Source: Lepeophtheirus salmonis (lineage: Eukaryota > Arthropoda > Copepoda > Siphonostomatoida > Caligidae). Taken from it: a DNA stretch of 64,000 nucleotides. The first letter of the stretch is position 1, and every line of letters starts with the position of its first letter. Location: assembly GCF_016086655.4 (NCBI RefSeq), contig NC_052136.2, positions 13,206,001 to 13,270,000 on the forward strand. The letters run 5' to 3'. The notes beneath the pieces are model-generated. The model was not told where the DNA came from, made no database searches, and worked only from the letters and a program-made list of their open reading frames with translations. The position numbers and the translations under genes were made by a program. Positions 1 through 11,600 of this stretch are shown one piece after another.

Positions 1-309
1 CTGAATTCTTAGCTGACATTCTCTTTTTTGTTAAAAATCGGATGTTACAATTCAGTTTAGTACTTAAATTTTTACCCATGACATTAAACAAAGCGAATGA
101 AATTCTTTGAAGACAAACTGACTAGGAGTGTCCTTCCTCGCACTTTACTCCCACAACGGCGATAATGTCAGAGTTTATACTGTCCTGCATCTTGTCAATA
201 AACGTGCTAACAAATGAAGCTCTAGGAAAGGGTTGATGTAAGAGAAAATTGAGTGATCATAAAGACAGGAGAGGTAGAGAAGGTCGGATGGAGTCGACAA
301 GCCCCTTCT
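1..309. other. Intergenic flank, no gene seen
   Basis: No open frame, RNA gene or clear repeat boundary is visible. The stretch adjoins the 3' side of the P-element-like relic and may hold its degraded 3' end, but no terminal inverted repeat was found. Confidence 0.4.
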
Positions 310-1801
310 GCTCATTATGTCGATGAATTATTTCAGGTCTACATGCTGATTGGTTGGATTATCGAAGGTTATTGAGTCCTGAAGTCTGTTTCTGATGACC
401 ATTAACTCTTGGCATGATGTAAAGCTGATCTTCTTCATCAAAGAAAAACCTATATATCGGGCAACAAAGTAGAGAGCATTACTCTTTCCCTTGGAAGCTT
501 GTTCCTGGAGGTCATGTGGTTGCCAGTTAGTCAACATGAGCTCAGCTTTTACCAGGTCTTCATCCAGCAGAGCTTTAACTTCTGAAGTAGTCATACCTAA
601 AAATTTAAAAAAGTAAAATATTGTAGAGATATTATTATATTGTAAAAATAAGTAATACCTAAATAAAGAAGCTTACCATTAACAAATATCTTATTTACCT
701 GAGAATTTGACAAGACTCAGAATACGAATCTTTTTCTCTGCTTCCAGGATCTGTCTCACACTGATGCAGTAGATTCCTCCACTTAGTTGTCTGTACCAGC
801 CGAACCTTCTTTCGATGGGATCAGACTAGGACATGTCAAGGAATACATAGGACAAGTCTTCATCTAGGAGAAGATACTCTGCCAGATCTGCTGCAGCAAG
901 ACACGTCTGCTTTGCTTCTAGGAAGGTTTCTGCTATGAGGCCAGGTGCTTTACTGTTTTTCCACTCTATGAGAAAGTCGACGAAATCTCTCAAGAAAGAG
1001 AGGCCAAGTTTGTTCTTCTCAGAAATTGGTTCCTGAAGCTCATCTCTCTTTTCGTAGCCAACTCCAGTTATCTTGACGTTTAGGATATTACACATAGTTC
1101 TGACAAACTCTGAAAATTCGGCAGTGTCTTTAAACTACGGTCTGTTGTCTTCTTTGGGAGTAGTACTTAAGTGATCCAATTGATGACTCGTGAAACACAG
1201 CATCAGCTAATTTCAAATTGGTCTACTCCAGCTTTGTAGGGTTCAATGCTTAGAATTTGTGGGCCTGTTTGACTTTGAAGTGAGACTCCTTCAAGAGAAT
1301 CTCCCTGAGCTGGTCAAAATTTGGTCTGAAAGTCTTGGATCTTCCAAGTGTTAATGGGCACTCGAGCACATCCACCCGTTGGAAATAGTTGTAGATGTTT
1401 TTGAAGTTGTGCACTGGGTCAAACAGCATGTGAATATTCTTTGTTCCTTCCTGAGGATGAGGAATGGAAGCCTTCACTTTGCCATTGCAAAACAGTTTCT
1501 CGTAGAGCTTGCGGTTGGTGGTATGGTTATTTACTGAGAGTGCCACTACCGTGAATCCCACTTTCCAGAGTGCACATATGAAATCAGAGTCGTTGAAATC
1601 CATGAACCACTGCTTTGTACTTTTGGATGGTGTCTAATCTGTCTTCTTCCGATTTGTTTCTCTTGGAATGGCTCTCAGCCAGGCGGGAGGAAGTCCGGGG
1701 TTTCTCTCTTTGCTTGGCCACAGATGGATCGTAACACCAGACTGTTATGGCTCCTTGTCATAGCCCGTTCTACACCCTGGAGCACACCACTTAGTGGGCA
1801 T
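310..1801 (-). mobile_element. P-element / THAP9-like transposase relic
   Basis: This is a decayed P-superfamily DNA transposase read on the minus strand. The conceptual start at 1801 gives MPTKWCAPGCRTGY, matching the start of a THAP zinc finger (paired Cys, then a Pro-Ser-Lys stretch), but an in-frame stop follows within 20 codons. A longer open piece at 1250-1603 carries ALWKVGFTVVALSVNNHTTN and HMLFDPVHNFKNIYNYF, typical of the central RNase H/GTP-binding part of P transposases (the D..H..KN motif). Further pieces at 826-1095 (SFLRDFVDFLIEW) and 328-594 (NALYFVARYIGFSLMKKI, then a Cys) match the C-terminal part of THAP9-like proteins. The pieces are in the right order but separated by stops and frameshifts, and part of the catalytic core is missing. 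No terminal repeats were identified. It is a pseudogene, not a working transposase. Confidence 0.75.
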
Positions 1802-4211
1802 GATTGGAATTACAAAATACAATAAAGATGGCGTCCACAAAGTAGCTAATAGTTATTACTTATTATCCTACCAAACACGTTGCATTGTTTTTTTTCAATA
1901 GATCCATGTTGCACGCGTATTTGAATTCATGTTTGCGTGTGCCGGGTCCTGCTTACAGGGGTCCTTGGGCAAGGGTAAGCCATCCCCTGCTACGGGGACA
2001 GTTTAAACATTTAATTGGTTGCATTAAATGAATTTGAGGAAAAACTACTGAACGGTATAATCTTTAAACATATTCAATCTATAGAATAATTATGTAGATA
2101 TGTTTTGTTAAATTTTGGGATGTCTATTTCCGACCAACTCTGAGCCACAATCAAAAATTGTTGTAACTGTCCCCAATCTTCTTTATAAAATAATTATAAC
2201 GATTTATCAAAAATGTGTTGTTAATGACTGTTAAGTTTTGATTAAATCTACATGTTTGAAGTATTATCATTGCTATTATTAAACCATTATCGTGGTTTTT
2301 CTCTAATTAGTACTTAATTATTACACATACATTCATTGAAGAAGTATGGGGTAATTACATTCTTATAATATATTCTACTTATGTGCTAAATACTTGAGGT
2401 TATACTTGCTTCTGATTCTTTGAATCTTTGAAGTGGTTGCTTGATTATATTTTTATTAAGGATTGGTATTTTATACTCCATTATACTTTGAGTTTTATCC
2501 TCATGGTGTTCATATAAAGTTTCTTTAGAAAAAAAATCAAAGCTAATCAAACTTTATAGGATTATTTATAAATTTATTTGAAGCTTACAACAAAAGAAAC
2601 TCTTTACATAAATTTTTTTGGTACAATTTGAGGACTTAAAAGTCCCCAAATTAAATATTGGCAGAAATAAATGTTGCTTGAAATATTTCCAGCATTATTT
2701 TGATTAAAATAATAATTATTGAGGACTTTTCAATATAAGATATATTAGCCTCTAACGGCCTGCCTGTGGGTATTCGGATCTACGATAATTTATTAAAATT
2801 TAAATGAATCATTTCTTATTGTTAATAAAATATACATTTAGTTCATTTAAAAAAAAAAAATCAAAGAAGAAGTTTGTATTGCTATTTTAAGGCTTAATGT
2901 AAAAAAAAGGGAGATTTTTAATTAACCAGGTAACTTAAAAAACAGTTAAGTATTAATATGCTAAATCATTTTATATGTCTTTTTGAATATAGAGATAGAG
3001 ATTATTACAATACGTAATGGATGTCGCATGAGGAATACAAAAATAATTCAAAAGTAAATAATTTAGTACGAGACCTTTCGTATATTTAAATCCATCTATT
3101 TATTTAGAAACATTAAATATATAGCTAGGTATAAAATAGAAATAAATACTTTAAGAGTCTTGAGATTAACTTCTTTTATTTGAAATAAAAATAATATTTA
3201 AAAAAAATTTAAAACCCCATTCACAAGTGCCATTATCATAATGATATATAAATGCAGATGTAGGTTAATAATAAAAATTCAGAGCAAATAGAGAACAATT
3301 ACTTTCTTTCAATATTTTTACGTTGAGTAGGAAGCTGCTTATAATGGGATCCTTTTAGCAGCCAATAAACTTTCCACTATATCGGCAGTAACTTCGCTTT
3401 ATAATAACAAAACGGAACTAGCTTGAATACAGAAAATCACAAAACCTTGTTTTTTAAACGTTCTCTATTGGGAGAAAAATGAAGAGAAAAATTAGGAGAA
3501 AGAGAGGGGGGGGGGGCAAATTTATTGTACAATTTAAGAATAAAACCCTTTCTCAGTTTGATGTCTACAATGTGTGTAACTAATATCATTTATGAGATTA
3601 ATAAATTTGACTACCAAAGAACAAGAGTACTTGCAATGAGTTGAATCATTTAATCTCCTCTTGAGTGTGGAAACTAAAACCAAACATAATATTTATTATA
3701 TGTAAGTTTTTTTATTAATACCAATATTGATTAATTAATTAAACGAAACTCATTCACCGCCATTTGTATCAACAGCATATTTTATTGTACATTTTCTTTT
3801 CACAAATTTTTAAAATAATTTCATTAGTTTATGAATCTGCGAACTGCACTTAAAGTAGCAAAAATCTTCGTCACAATTAAATAATTTCAAGTTGATAGAT
3901 TCTAATTGAAAGACTCGATCGAGGCTAAATTTATTATCATAAATCAAATGAAGGTTTTAAACTATAGTTAAGTTTTAAGTATATCAACTCATCCCATTAA
4001 TTTGAAGACAAAGTCTATAATTTACCGAAATTTATCGATATAATATTTATGTATTGTATTGTATATATATAATAAATTGGAAAGTTCTACCTTTCTAGAA
4101 TTTTGTTCACGATTGTTTTTATCATGATGCACCAACACATTTATACATTCGTAGGTCCCCACAAAGCCTTTTTATTTGTATCTGTTAATGTAATAATATT
4201 AGATGTGGTGC
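1802..4211. other. AT-rich spacer, no gene
   Basis: No coding signal on either strand. It holds an 11-G tract at 3506-3516 and, at about 1985-2190, a stretch whose reverse complement reads GGGGACAGTTACAAC, a word that recurs near 33,118-33,130 and 33,588-33,600. The rest is low-complexity AT-rich DNA. Confidence 0.4.
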
Positions 4212-4219
4212 AAGATTAG

Positions 4220-5086
4220 CAGGCTTGTGAGTTATCAGGAAAAATATTGCGATCCGATTAAAAATTGCGATCAGAAATTCACTGCGACATAGCGATATAT
4301 CGATCAGGGCCATTTGGGATCAGCGATTTGATCAATTTAATTGTAATCATATTCAAATAAACAACTTCTTTAAACCTACATATATATATATATACCTTTT
4401 AACTTAAATAATCGATTTAGAAACTTTTTTCAAATGTATTTATTTCCAATATTTTATTATAATAAAAAAATAAAATATATCTAGAAAATAACTAAAATAT
4501 AGTATGCCAGGGAATAATAAAATATCTACATAAATCATTTGTCTTCTAGCTCTTTATTTAACATTGACAGGAGCTGCTTCTCAAAGCTGTGGTCTCTCAG
4601 CTCCTCAGGATCTGTTTGGCCTTGGAGAACAAATGATCGCTGCTGGCACTACTGGGAAGCACAACATTGTATCTTTGAAATAACTTTTTGACCCTTCCGC
4701 AGGCCAATATCATTTCCAGACCTTCATAGTCATCAACCAAGTATCTTTCCACTTCTTGCTTGGCCTTATCCATCTTTTTGGGACTTTTGTGAGGAAATTA
4801 CTCTCTTTCTGCACATCCTCAGACAGATGGCTGGGTGGTGGATTTTAAAATAAGATAGTCTTCTCAAGAATGAACTGCTTTGCTTTTTCTTCAGTCTTCT
4901 TAGTAGGAAAGGCTAATTTGACTTGAGGGAGTTAAGCTGATATGTAATTTTCTACAAATTGATCAGATCTCAATTTTTTTCTATTTCTGTTGCGATATAA
5001 AGATCAGGACCGATTCCGATTAGCGATATAATATTGCTACATTGCAATAGATCGGCGATCAGAAAAAACTCTGATCAACAAGCCTG
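4220..5086 (-). mobile_element. hAT element, internally deleted, with TIRs and 8-bp TSD
   Basis: An 867-bp element has ends CAGGCTTGT at 4220 and ACAAGCCTG ending at 5086, followed inward by related GCGATC/GATC-rich subterminal repeats. The flanking 8-mers are aagattag (4212-4219) and atgattag (5087-5094), 7/8 identical, as expected for an hAT target-site duplication. Inside, on the minus strand around 4570-4690, the reading YNVVLPSSASSDHLFSKAKQ matches the hAT/ZBED C-terminal dimerisation region (consensus like IPATS..SER.FS.AG.I). The rest of the transposase, including the zinc finger and most of the catalytic domain, is absent or shifted. It is a dead, shortened copy that could be moved only by a transposase supplied in trans. 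Confidence 0.8.
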
Positions 5087-5232
5087 ATGATTAGAAGTTA
5101 TATTTATGAAGGTTATGAGTTCTTACAAAGAGTTTTTGGATCATTAATATAATTTAACTCGCTTAACGGATTTTACAAGGGATATCTCGTGTTTAATTTA
5201 ATTTTTTTTGGGAGCAGACACGATATCTTGTC

Positions 5233-5731
5233 TTAAAAGTAAAAATTAAGAATAGAATAGTGGGATAATTTCAGTGAGCTTAGACTGGGATTTGAGTCCT
5301 CCGGAAGATAATCAGATGGTATAGATTGAATTGAAAATAAGAAGTCCTCAATATGTCGTGTGGACAATGGAATAGCCTTCGGTCGTAGACAACGCACTTG
5401 GGAGAAATTAATCTCTTGAAATCAATGTGCGTATGTTTGCACCCAGGTGATTCCTAGAGAAAGAAATATACTTTATGTATATGGACTTCACACAAGATTC
5501 CTAGGTTAGTTGGAGTAATTGTAATAATATAATGTTTACCTATACTCAATCAGAGCATTTCTATCTAACCAATTAAAGGAACATTAAAAAAATGGATTGT
5601 GTTAAAGATGTAACCTTTCCAGAGAATGGATCAATAAGGTCTTCGAATGCGTCATGATCCTTCTCTCGTAGCAAATTGACGACTCCTTTCCTCTCCAAAA
5701 ATTCAAATATCGACAGCTGATATGCTGTCTC
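5233..5731 (-). pseudogene. Possible two-exon gene fragment, function unknown
   Basis: On the minus strand 5731-5615 is open and protein-like (for example FEFLERKGVVNLLREKDHDA and DLIDPFSGK), ending at a GT donor (AAAG|GTTACA). A second open stretch, 5412-5233, follows an AG acceptor in the matching phase and reads INFSQVRCLRPKAIPLSTRH onward to a TAA stop. Joined, they give about 99 codons whose base use is richer in GC than the surroundings. Immediately upstream of 5731 there is an in-frame TGA where GSPDS(R)ETAYQ might be expected, so this may be a decayed gene or a repeat-borne fragment. The acceptor has a poor pyrimidine tract and no start exon was found. I do not recognise the family. 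Chance open frames remain possible. Confidence 0.25.
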
Positions 5732-6495
5732 TCAGGAATCAGGGCTACCATATTTATTTATTTTTTTGAATTTTTTCCCCATGAAATTGACATGGATGTA
5801 TCTTTTTTATAGTCTATCCACGAAGAAAAATGATATTATCGTTATTAAACAGGCTCATATAATTATGTTCCTACAATGAAGCTTAACCATTCCTCAATAG
5901 AAACTAAAAAGAAACTATACATACATATGTATACTTTATTCATTAGAGTGGTATACCATCCTCCTCCTCCATTGTTTTCAAAGGCAGGTATGAAGAGGAG
6001 GAAAAGGACCTCACATGAGGGAAATTCTTTTTCGTCTTAATTGCCCAACTATATATTAATATATGTATTATAATTATAGGTAGTTATTATTGCAAAGATG
6101 TTTGTAATTGAATTTTATGGGGTTCCTTACTTTGTCTGGAAGGGCATAGTTCATACATAGTATTATGTATGTAGTTTATTTATATTCACTAGAGATAAAT
6201 ATGTTGATTTGCAAACGTTTATTTAGCAATTTTGTTTAGGGGAGACATAGGTGGTTAGACAGAAGACACAACATAATGAGTGCCGTAATCACAGTTTTGT
6301 TATTGAGGGGTCTGTTTGGAATAACAATAAGTTACTCACCATTAATAGGCCGATTAATACAAGTTGTAGAAAAAATATTTTGTGCCTCAGTGCGAGGATT
6401 ACGGCCCAATCGGTTTGTATTGTTCGGAAAGATGTGGCATATAGAAATAACTTTAGAGGCAAATACCTTTTTTAAGACATATAAAAGAATGCTTA
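5732..6495. other. Spacer with weak coding hints
   Basis: On the minus strand at about 6045-5950 a short open stretch (NFPHVRSFSSSSYLPLKTME, then DGIPL and tandem stops followed by AATAAA) looks like a gene 3' end, but it cannot be joined in phase to any upstream exon. Bases 6251-6509 have overlapping short open frames in several frames, without recognisable content. Confidence 0.2.
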
Positions 6496-7072
6496 CTGCA
6501 GAACTTTGATTTTTTATGTCTCCCATTTATTCAATGAGAGCATCTAAGAAGCTATGAAGCTCAAGCAGCTGTTAATGGTGAGCTGTTCAGTAAGGTTGCC
6601 CTACTCCTTGGTGATGGCGGACTTTAGAGATTCCACAATAGGGCGAGAGGTACAAAACGCCTCAAACAGCATAAACCAATGGATTAATATCGGGCTAGAA
6701 TTTAGAGGGGCAGAAATTAGCGATATTCGAGGGACGAATCTTTTGTACTTTTATTTTATCCACTGCTTCCTGACTGGACTTTCACACCTTAACTTTCATC
6801 CAGTGCCTTCTTGATGTTGTAGACTGTAGCCAAGGACATGCCAGCAATGACGGCAAACGTTTTTAGGGGCACTTCAGCGCGGAGAAAAGCAGCCACATGT
6901 TTTCTTTTTTGTTCTTGTGCAGACATTTTCCAGTTTACGTGAAGTTTATGAGCATAAACAAAAAAACTAAATATCGGAAATAAAAAATGTTTTTTAAAAC
7001 AACCACCTAGGATTAATTTTAACGGAGATACAAAACTTTTAATTATATTCCAAGTTTTGGTTCTGCAACCTG
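6496..7072 (-). mobile_element. mariner element, internally deleted
   Basis: On the minus strand an ATG near 6925 starts MSAQEQKRKHVAAFLRAEVP and continues with FAVIAGMSLATVYNIKKALD, the paired helix-turn-helix DNA-binding start of a mariner transposase. After a deletion and frameshifts the C-terminal end follows (TSRPIVESLKSAITKE, then SFIAS.DALIE, GDIKNQ), running straight into the left end. The ends are imperfect inverted repeats (CTGCAGAACTTTGAT at 6496; reverse complement CAGGTTGCAGAACCAAAACT at 7072), each next to a TA. The catalytic DDD core is missing, so the copy is non-autonomous. The left boundary is less certain than the right. Confidence 0.6.
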
Positions 7073-7597
7073 TAATTTAGTGATTAGTCTCCTTTCTTCA
7101 TTTTCGGAATATTCGCTGTTCCTAAGAAGAATAACTTTCGAAGGAGAGTAAAAAGAAATCTTAACAATAAGTTTACTCTAAATTTAAATTAGAATAAGTT
7201 TATTCATTAAGATTTTGGCTAAACTAAGATTCCTTTTTTATGCACTTTAGATGTGTTTGATAAATATCATTTTTTTTAAAGATTTTTCCTGACTAACGTA
7301 GTCTTTTCAAATTTCGTTAGAGAAACAATATTTACACATTTAACGTTTTACGCATTGGTCTGACATCAGCTTCGATAATTTTTACTAAGCTTTTGAAAAG
7401 AAGTGATTTCATACCTAAGATCACAACTTAAGATAAGTTGTGGCATCTATTTAGTTCACTTATTTTTGTAGGCTAATACCTTTGTGCGTGCCTCACTGTT
7501 ATACACAATCCTTGATTTCAAGGTCAAATTGAATAAGAGTTCTTAGATTCAACGGACGCAACTTAATCATCTAAGGTTGTTATGAGACTATGTGTCT
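7073..7597. other. Spacer, no gene
   Basis: AT-rich DNA between a mariner and the DIRS-like relic. No coding region, RNA gene or repeat boundary was recognised; it may include degraded 5' sequence of the downstream retroelement. Confidence 0.35.
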
Positions 7598-8665
7598 ATG
7601 ACTCTTACTCTTCCTGAGGAGGAAGTGCAAAAGATCCAAGATCTTGTCACTAAATTCCACCATAGGAGAAGGTTGTCGGTCCGAGACCTTCAACAAATAA
7701 CTGCGAAAAAAATCCAAGATCTTCGTGGTTAATTCCTCCTATGGCGATGGTTGTCGGTCCAAGACTTTCAACAAATAACTGGGTAAATCGGAAGTGTAAG
7801 ACCAGCGTTTGAGTACTCCCTCTCTTTCAGAGAAACTTTCAGCTAAATTAATAAAAAGGAAATTTTGATGAACCTTTCAATCCAGAAATTCAAATCTCCT
7901 CAGAGAGCGAGAAACATATATTATGGTGGGAAGAACTATGAATAGTCTGTACACCAGTGCGAACAAATTTAATCCACCGCTGGAAGTTTTTACGGATGCT
8001 TCCTTACCAAGTTATGGCATTTTTCTATTATACGGCTCCTTTCAACATATTAACGAGCTCGGAATGTAATTTGTAGAGAAAGCGTTATTTCGATTTCATA
8101 TTACTCATAGATATTAGTTCATGCGAATAATACAACTACTCTTTTTAAAGATGGTTAATGCCAAGATGAAACGTCTAAACGATATCGCTGTGAGAGCATG
8201 GAAGGGTTTGAAGAAAACAGGAATTTGGGCAGATTTCTTTCAAGGGGACTTTTTATCAAGAGAGTCTCTTCATACTTGGGAGTTTGGATTGAAGGAAGAA
8301 GTATTCAACCAAAAGACCTCCCATTTATTCCAACCCCAGGTGGATTTTTTCTTGTCAAGAGATTTCCACGCAAGGTCAAATAACGATTCTTCGATGAGAG
8401 ACGATCAAGCAGGAGCCTTAGATGCGTATTCTATCAGGTGGAAGAAGAAGGGTAACTTCTTCCCTCCAGTTCAACTGCTTCCGAGAGTTACAAGTGGATG
8501 GGAAAAATAAAATTGCTCCCCAGCAATTCTGATAACACCCTATTGAACAGGGTAAAATGGTTCTTACAGTTGCAGGTTGTATCGAGGAAGTCATTGGGGC
8601 ACCAATGAGAATTCTCTCGTGCCTAGACACTCAGAACCTCGCAGAATTAGGGATTGATTAAATCA
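7598..8665 (+). mobile_element. DIRS-like (tyrosine-recombinase) retroelement relic: RT end and RNase H
   Basis: In order on the plus strand: the end of a reverse transcriptase (MTLTLPEEEVQKIQDLVTKF, then RRLSVRDLQQITA, matching the LP..K...I..L......VSLRDLQSLIG theme of DIRS-type elements); an RNase H start at about 7970-8060 (PPLEVFTDASLPSYGIFL, with the catalytic FTDAS motif); then 8121-8510, open for 129 codons with IWADFFQGDFLSRESL, FQPQVDFFLSRDFHARSN, GALDAYSIRWKKKGNFFPPV and QLLPRV. These match the conserved ADALSRE...P.VDLFA...AL.VDAFSI.W....YAFPP..LLPRVL tract of the family. Frame changes and stops separate the parts. A direct duplication of about 77 bp lies in the RT end. No intact recombinase or terminal repeat was found. 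Confidence 0.72.
7629..7783 (+). repeat. Tandem duplication of about 77 bp inside the RT relic
   Basis: Two adjacent diverged units (7629-7705 and 7706-7783) both contain AATCCAAGATCTT or GATCCAAGATCTT near the start and GGTTGTCGGTCC and TTCAACAAATAACTG near the end. The unit encodes the IQDL...LSVRDLQQIT segment, so the copy carries this segment twice. Confidence 0.75.
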
Positions 8666-11600
8666 AGGTTTCGATTCTAAGGCAATTAATTTAATTTTTT
8701 CTGATATTCGTTCTTCAAGTAAGAGGACTTACACATCGGGGTTTTAAACATTCTTATCAGTTTTATTTAAGATAGGGGTTAACTCCTTTTAACGTGTCAG
8801 GGAATATGGTAATTAATTACTTAGCATCACATCCCACGTCATCCAGTAGTGCCCTTGCAAGAAGAAAAACGGTTTTGGTAAATAATCTTGCCATTTTTTC
8901 CTTGCCATTTTTTCCTGACACCCTTTTAGATAGTTGAAGTTACGACTATCAGCAAAAGAAGAGGATGTAAGAGAAGGAACACATCTCGTAGAGGGCTGAG
9001 GTTCAGGGTGACCAGATTCTTATTGTAAAGTTTTAGTGTCTGTTTCTAAAATAGCTAGGGTAGAACGGAATTACAAATGTATAGCTACGCTTTTAATAAA
9101 ATATGGCATTAATACAGTAGACATAGTTAATGTCTACTATTTCAAAGAATAATTATATCAGATTAAGTTGGGATGTAAGCTTAATATTATGAATCACTGA
9201 TAAGCACTGATATTTTTCTCACAATAATTTGCTTATTATTATGTATGTAATTGTAAAGTAAATTTTGTGACTGTACAAATGTTTAGATGTTTGAAAGAAA
9301 AGGTCTTTACCAAATGTACCCTGTCTCCCCTACTACATTTGTTAGGACATAAACTTTTTTTTAGAGAATGTAAATGAGTGTATGGGGACTCATATTTTAT
9401 GCATCAGTCTGTAGTTACCTCTTTTATGGGACACAAAAGAGTCGAACAAACTTAAATATTCTTATAATGAGTTAAACCAAAATAATTATCTACTTAGAAA
9501 ATAGTTTATGATAATTATTTTATCCCTCTCGACCCAAAGAGATGAATTAATCATTTAAAAGTAATTTTTGCAATGCTTGTCATTTGTACGGTCCACTGCA
9601 TTTACATTTCTATATATGGGGAAAAAATATTTTGCAGAATATACATAATCTATGGTTTTCATTACTTATAAAAAGTTGTATCTTATGGAAAAACATGATT
9701 GATCCGTACGGATTATGTATAGTGTTGTAAATTGTGTGTATTTTTAGCATGCGTTATAGTTTGTTTTTTTCTTTTGAATTGATAATCTGAAGAAGGATTT
9801 TTCAATTCCTTTGCTGTGTTCGTTATTATTTAACTCATGAGACGTGAACTTCCTTTCCTACACCCTTTAATTACATTCAAAACTTGATTGAACATTCGTG
9901 TGTTCCCATAAAAAAAGACGGAGAGTAAACATGAGGATTTCTTGCAGAGTTATAATTAAAAGTCCTTGTTGGTCTTAGAGTAGAATTGAGGATCGGCATT
10001 GGAGTAGTTCTTGCAAATATCCTTGTTTATTTCTTTCTCTTCCTTTCCTTGACACATCTGATTGTAAGTGATCTAATTAAACGTCATGACAGCTACTCTC
10101 CTCTAAAACATTCTTCAAATTATCAGGATTACCATGTTGATTTTCAGGGTTTTCTAACAATGGCAAAATACACACCATTTTCATCACTAATTATGCAGTA
10201 GAGCCAACCAATATGGATTTTGATAGGCCCATACTGATTATTTTGTCTCAAAAACCAATAACCTATTAATTTACTCTTCTTTTCTTTTTTTTTATGAATA
10301 AACCCTTGAAAACCCTATAAAAATTTAATAACACCAAAGATAGAGACTAATTATGTCGACTACAACCTAATTTTCATTATCCATCACTAAAGTAAATTAG
10401 CTCATTTCCCCCTGATTTTGAGATATTCTAGAATTTTCCTCTTCTCTAAGCTCTTTAAAAATGTAGATTCATGGTTTCATAGATTATCAAACTTATTACC
10501 ATGTGTACCAGATCTCCTAGTACAACCATCATTACGACCAAAATGAATATATGCACAATGCTCAGCTAAGGCTTACATTATTTATGACGTTTGTCCACGT
10601 ACCACTAGTGCAAGCTAGCGTACTAGAGGTTGAAAACCACTTGTATAGAGCATAAATAAGTTTTATTTGATTGAGGGCCCATGTGACCATGTATTTGAGT
10701 TTGTACAAGTTTTTTAATTTTTAAGAATGGATGATCAAATAATTTTCAAAAACACATGCTTAGTTCAAAGATAAATTTTATACAAGTTACAACTTCTATA
10801 CCTATTAAAAATTATTTTAATTTTCAAATTCTTTATATAAAATGCTACATCTCATTTTCTGATTGCCAATTGTAAACCAAAGTAATAATAAGCAAGAATA
10901 AAACATCATTAAAGGCTATTGGTTTTAAATTTTAACCATATAAAATTAGAGGCCTTATAATAAAAAAAATACTGAAGAGTGGAAAATTCATTGATTGATT
11001 GAGGAATAATGGTTTGATTTATAAAAATCATAACTTCATTTAGATAGTAAAAAAACGATGGTTTCATCAACCTTACCCTTTTATAAGACAATTTAAATAA
11101 ATGTACAAAAAATACTGCATGTAATTGTAATTTTTATAAATCCCTAAGATCAAGGTTTACTTTTTTTTCAAACAAAAATTTATACTTCAATAGTGTGGAT
11201 GTCAAAAATTAAAGAAGATGGAAAAGGAAACTTTCAGTATTGGCCGCTTTGATCATGTCTTGGTTTATAAATATTGAATAACTTGAAAACTTTTGATTTT
11301 CTTTTTAATAAAAAGGTGTTACGTCACTAACATAAAAACTATATTATTTATTTTTGTTCTCAGCTGTCTATTTTTCAGTTGTGAACAATTCCCAACAATT
11401 ATTGAAAAAATAGTTTCTAACTACTATTAACTGGTTTCATGTCGGTTTTTTTTATTTCATTGGAGAAAAGGTTGCAAATTATGTTGAAGGCAATGGTGTG
11501 AAAAATATAGATTAATATTTATTTAGGAAAAAAAATATCGCTAAAAATCTGTAATTTTTTGGACGATTACTGATTATTCTCAAACTACCAACAATCTAAT

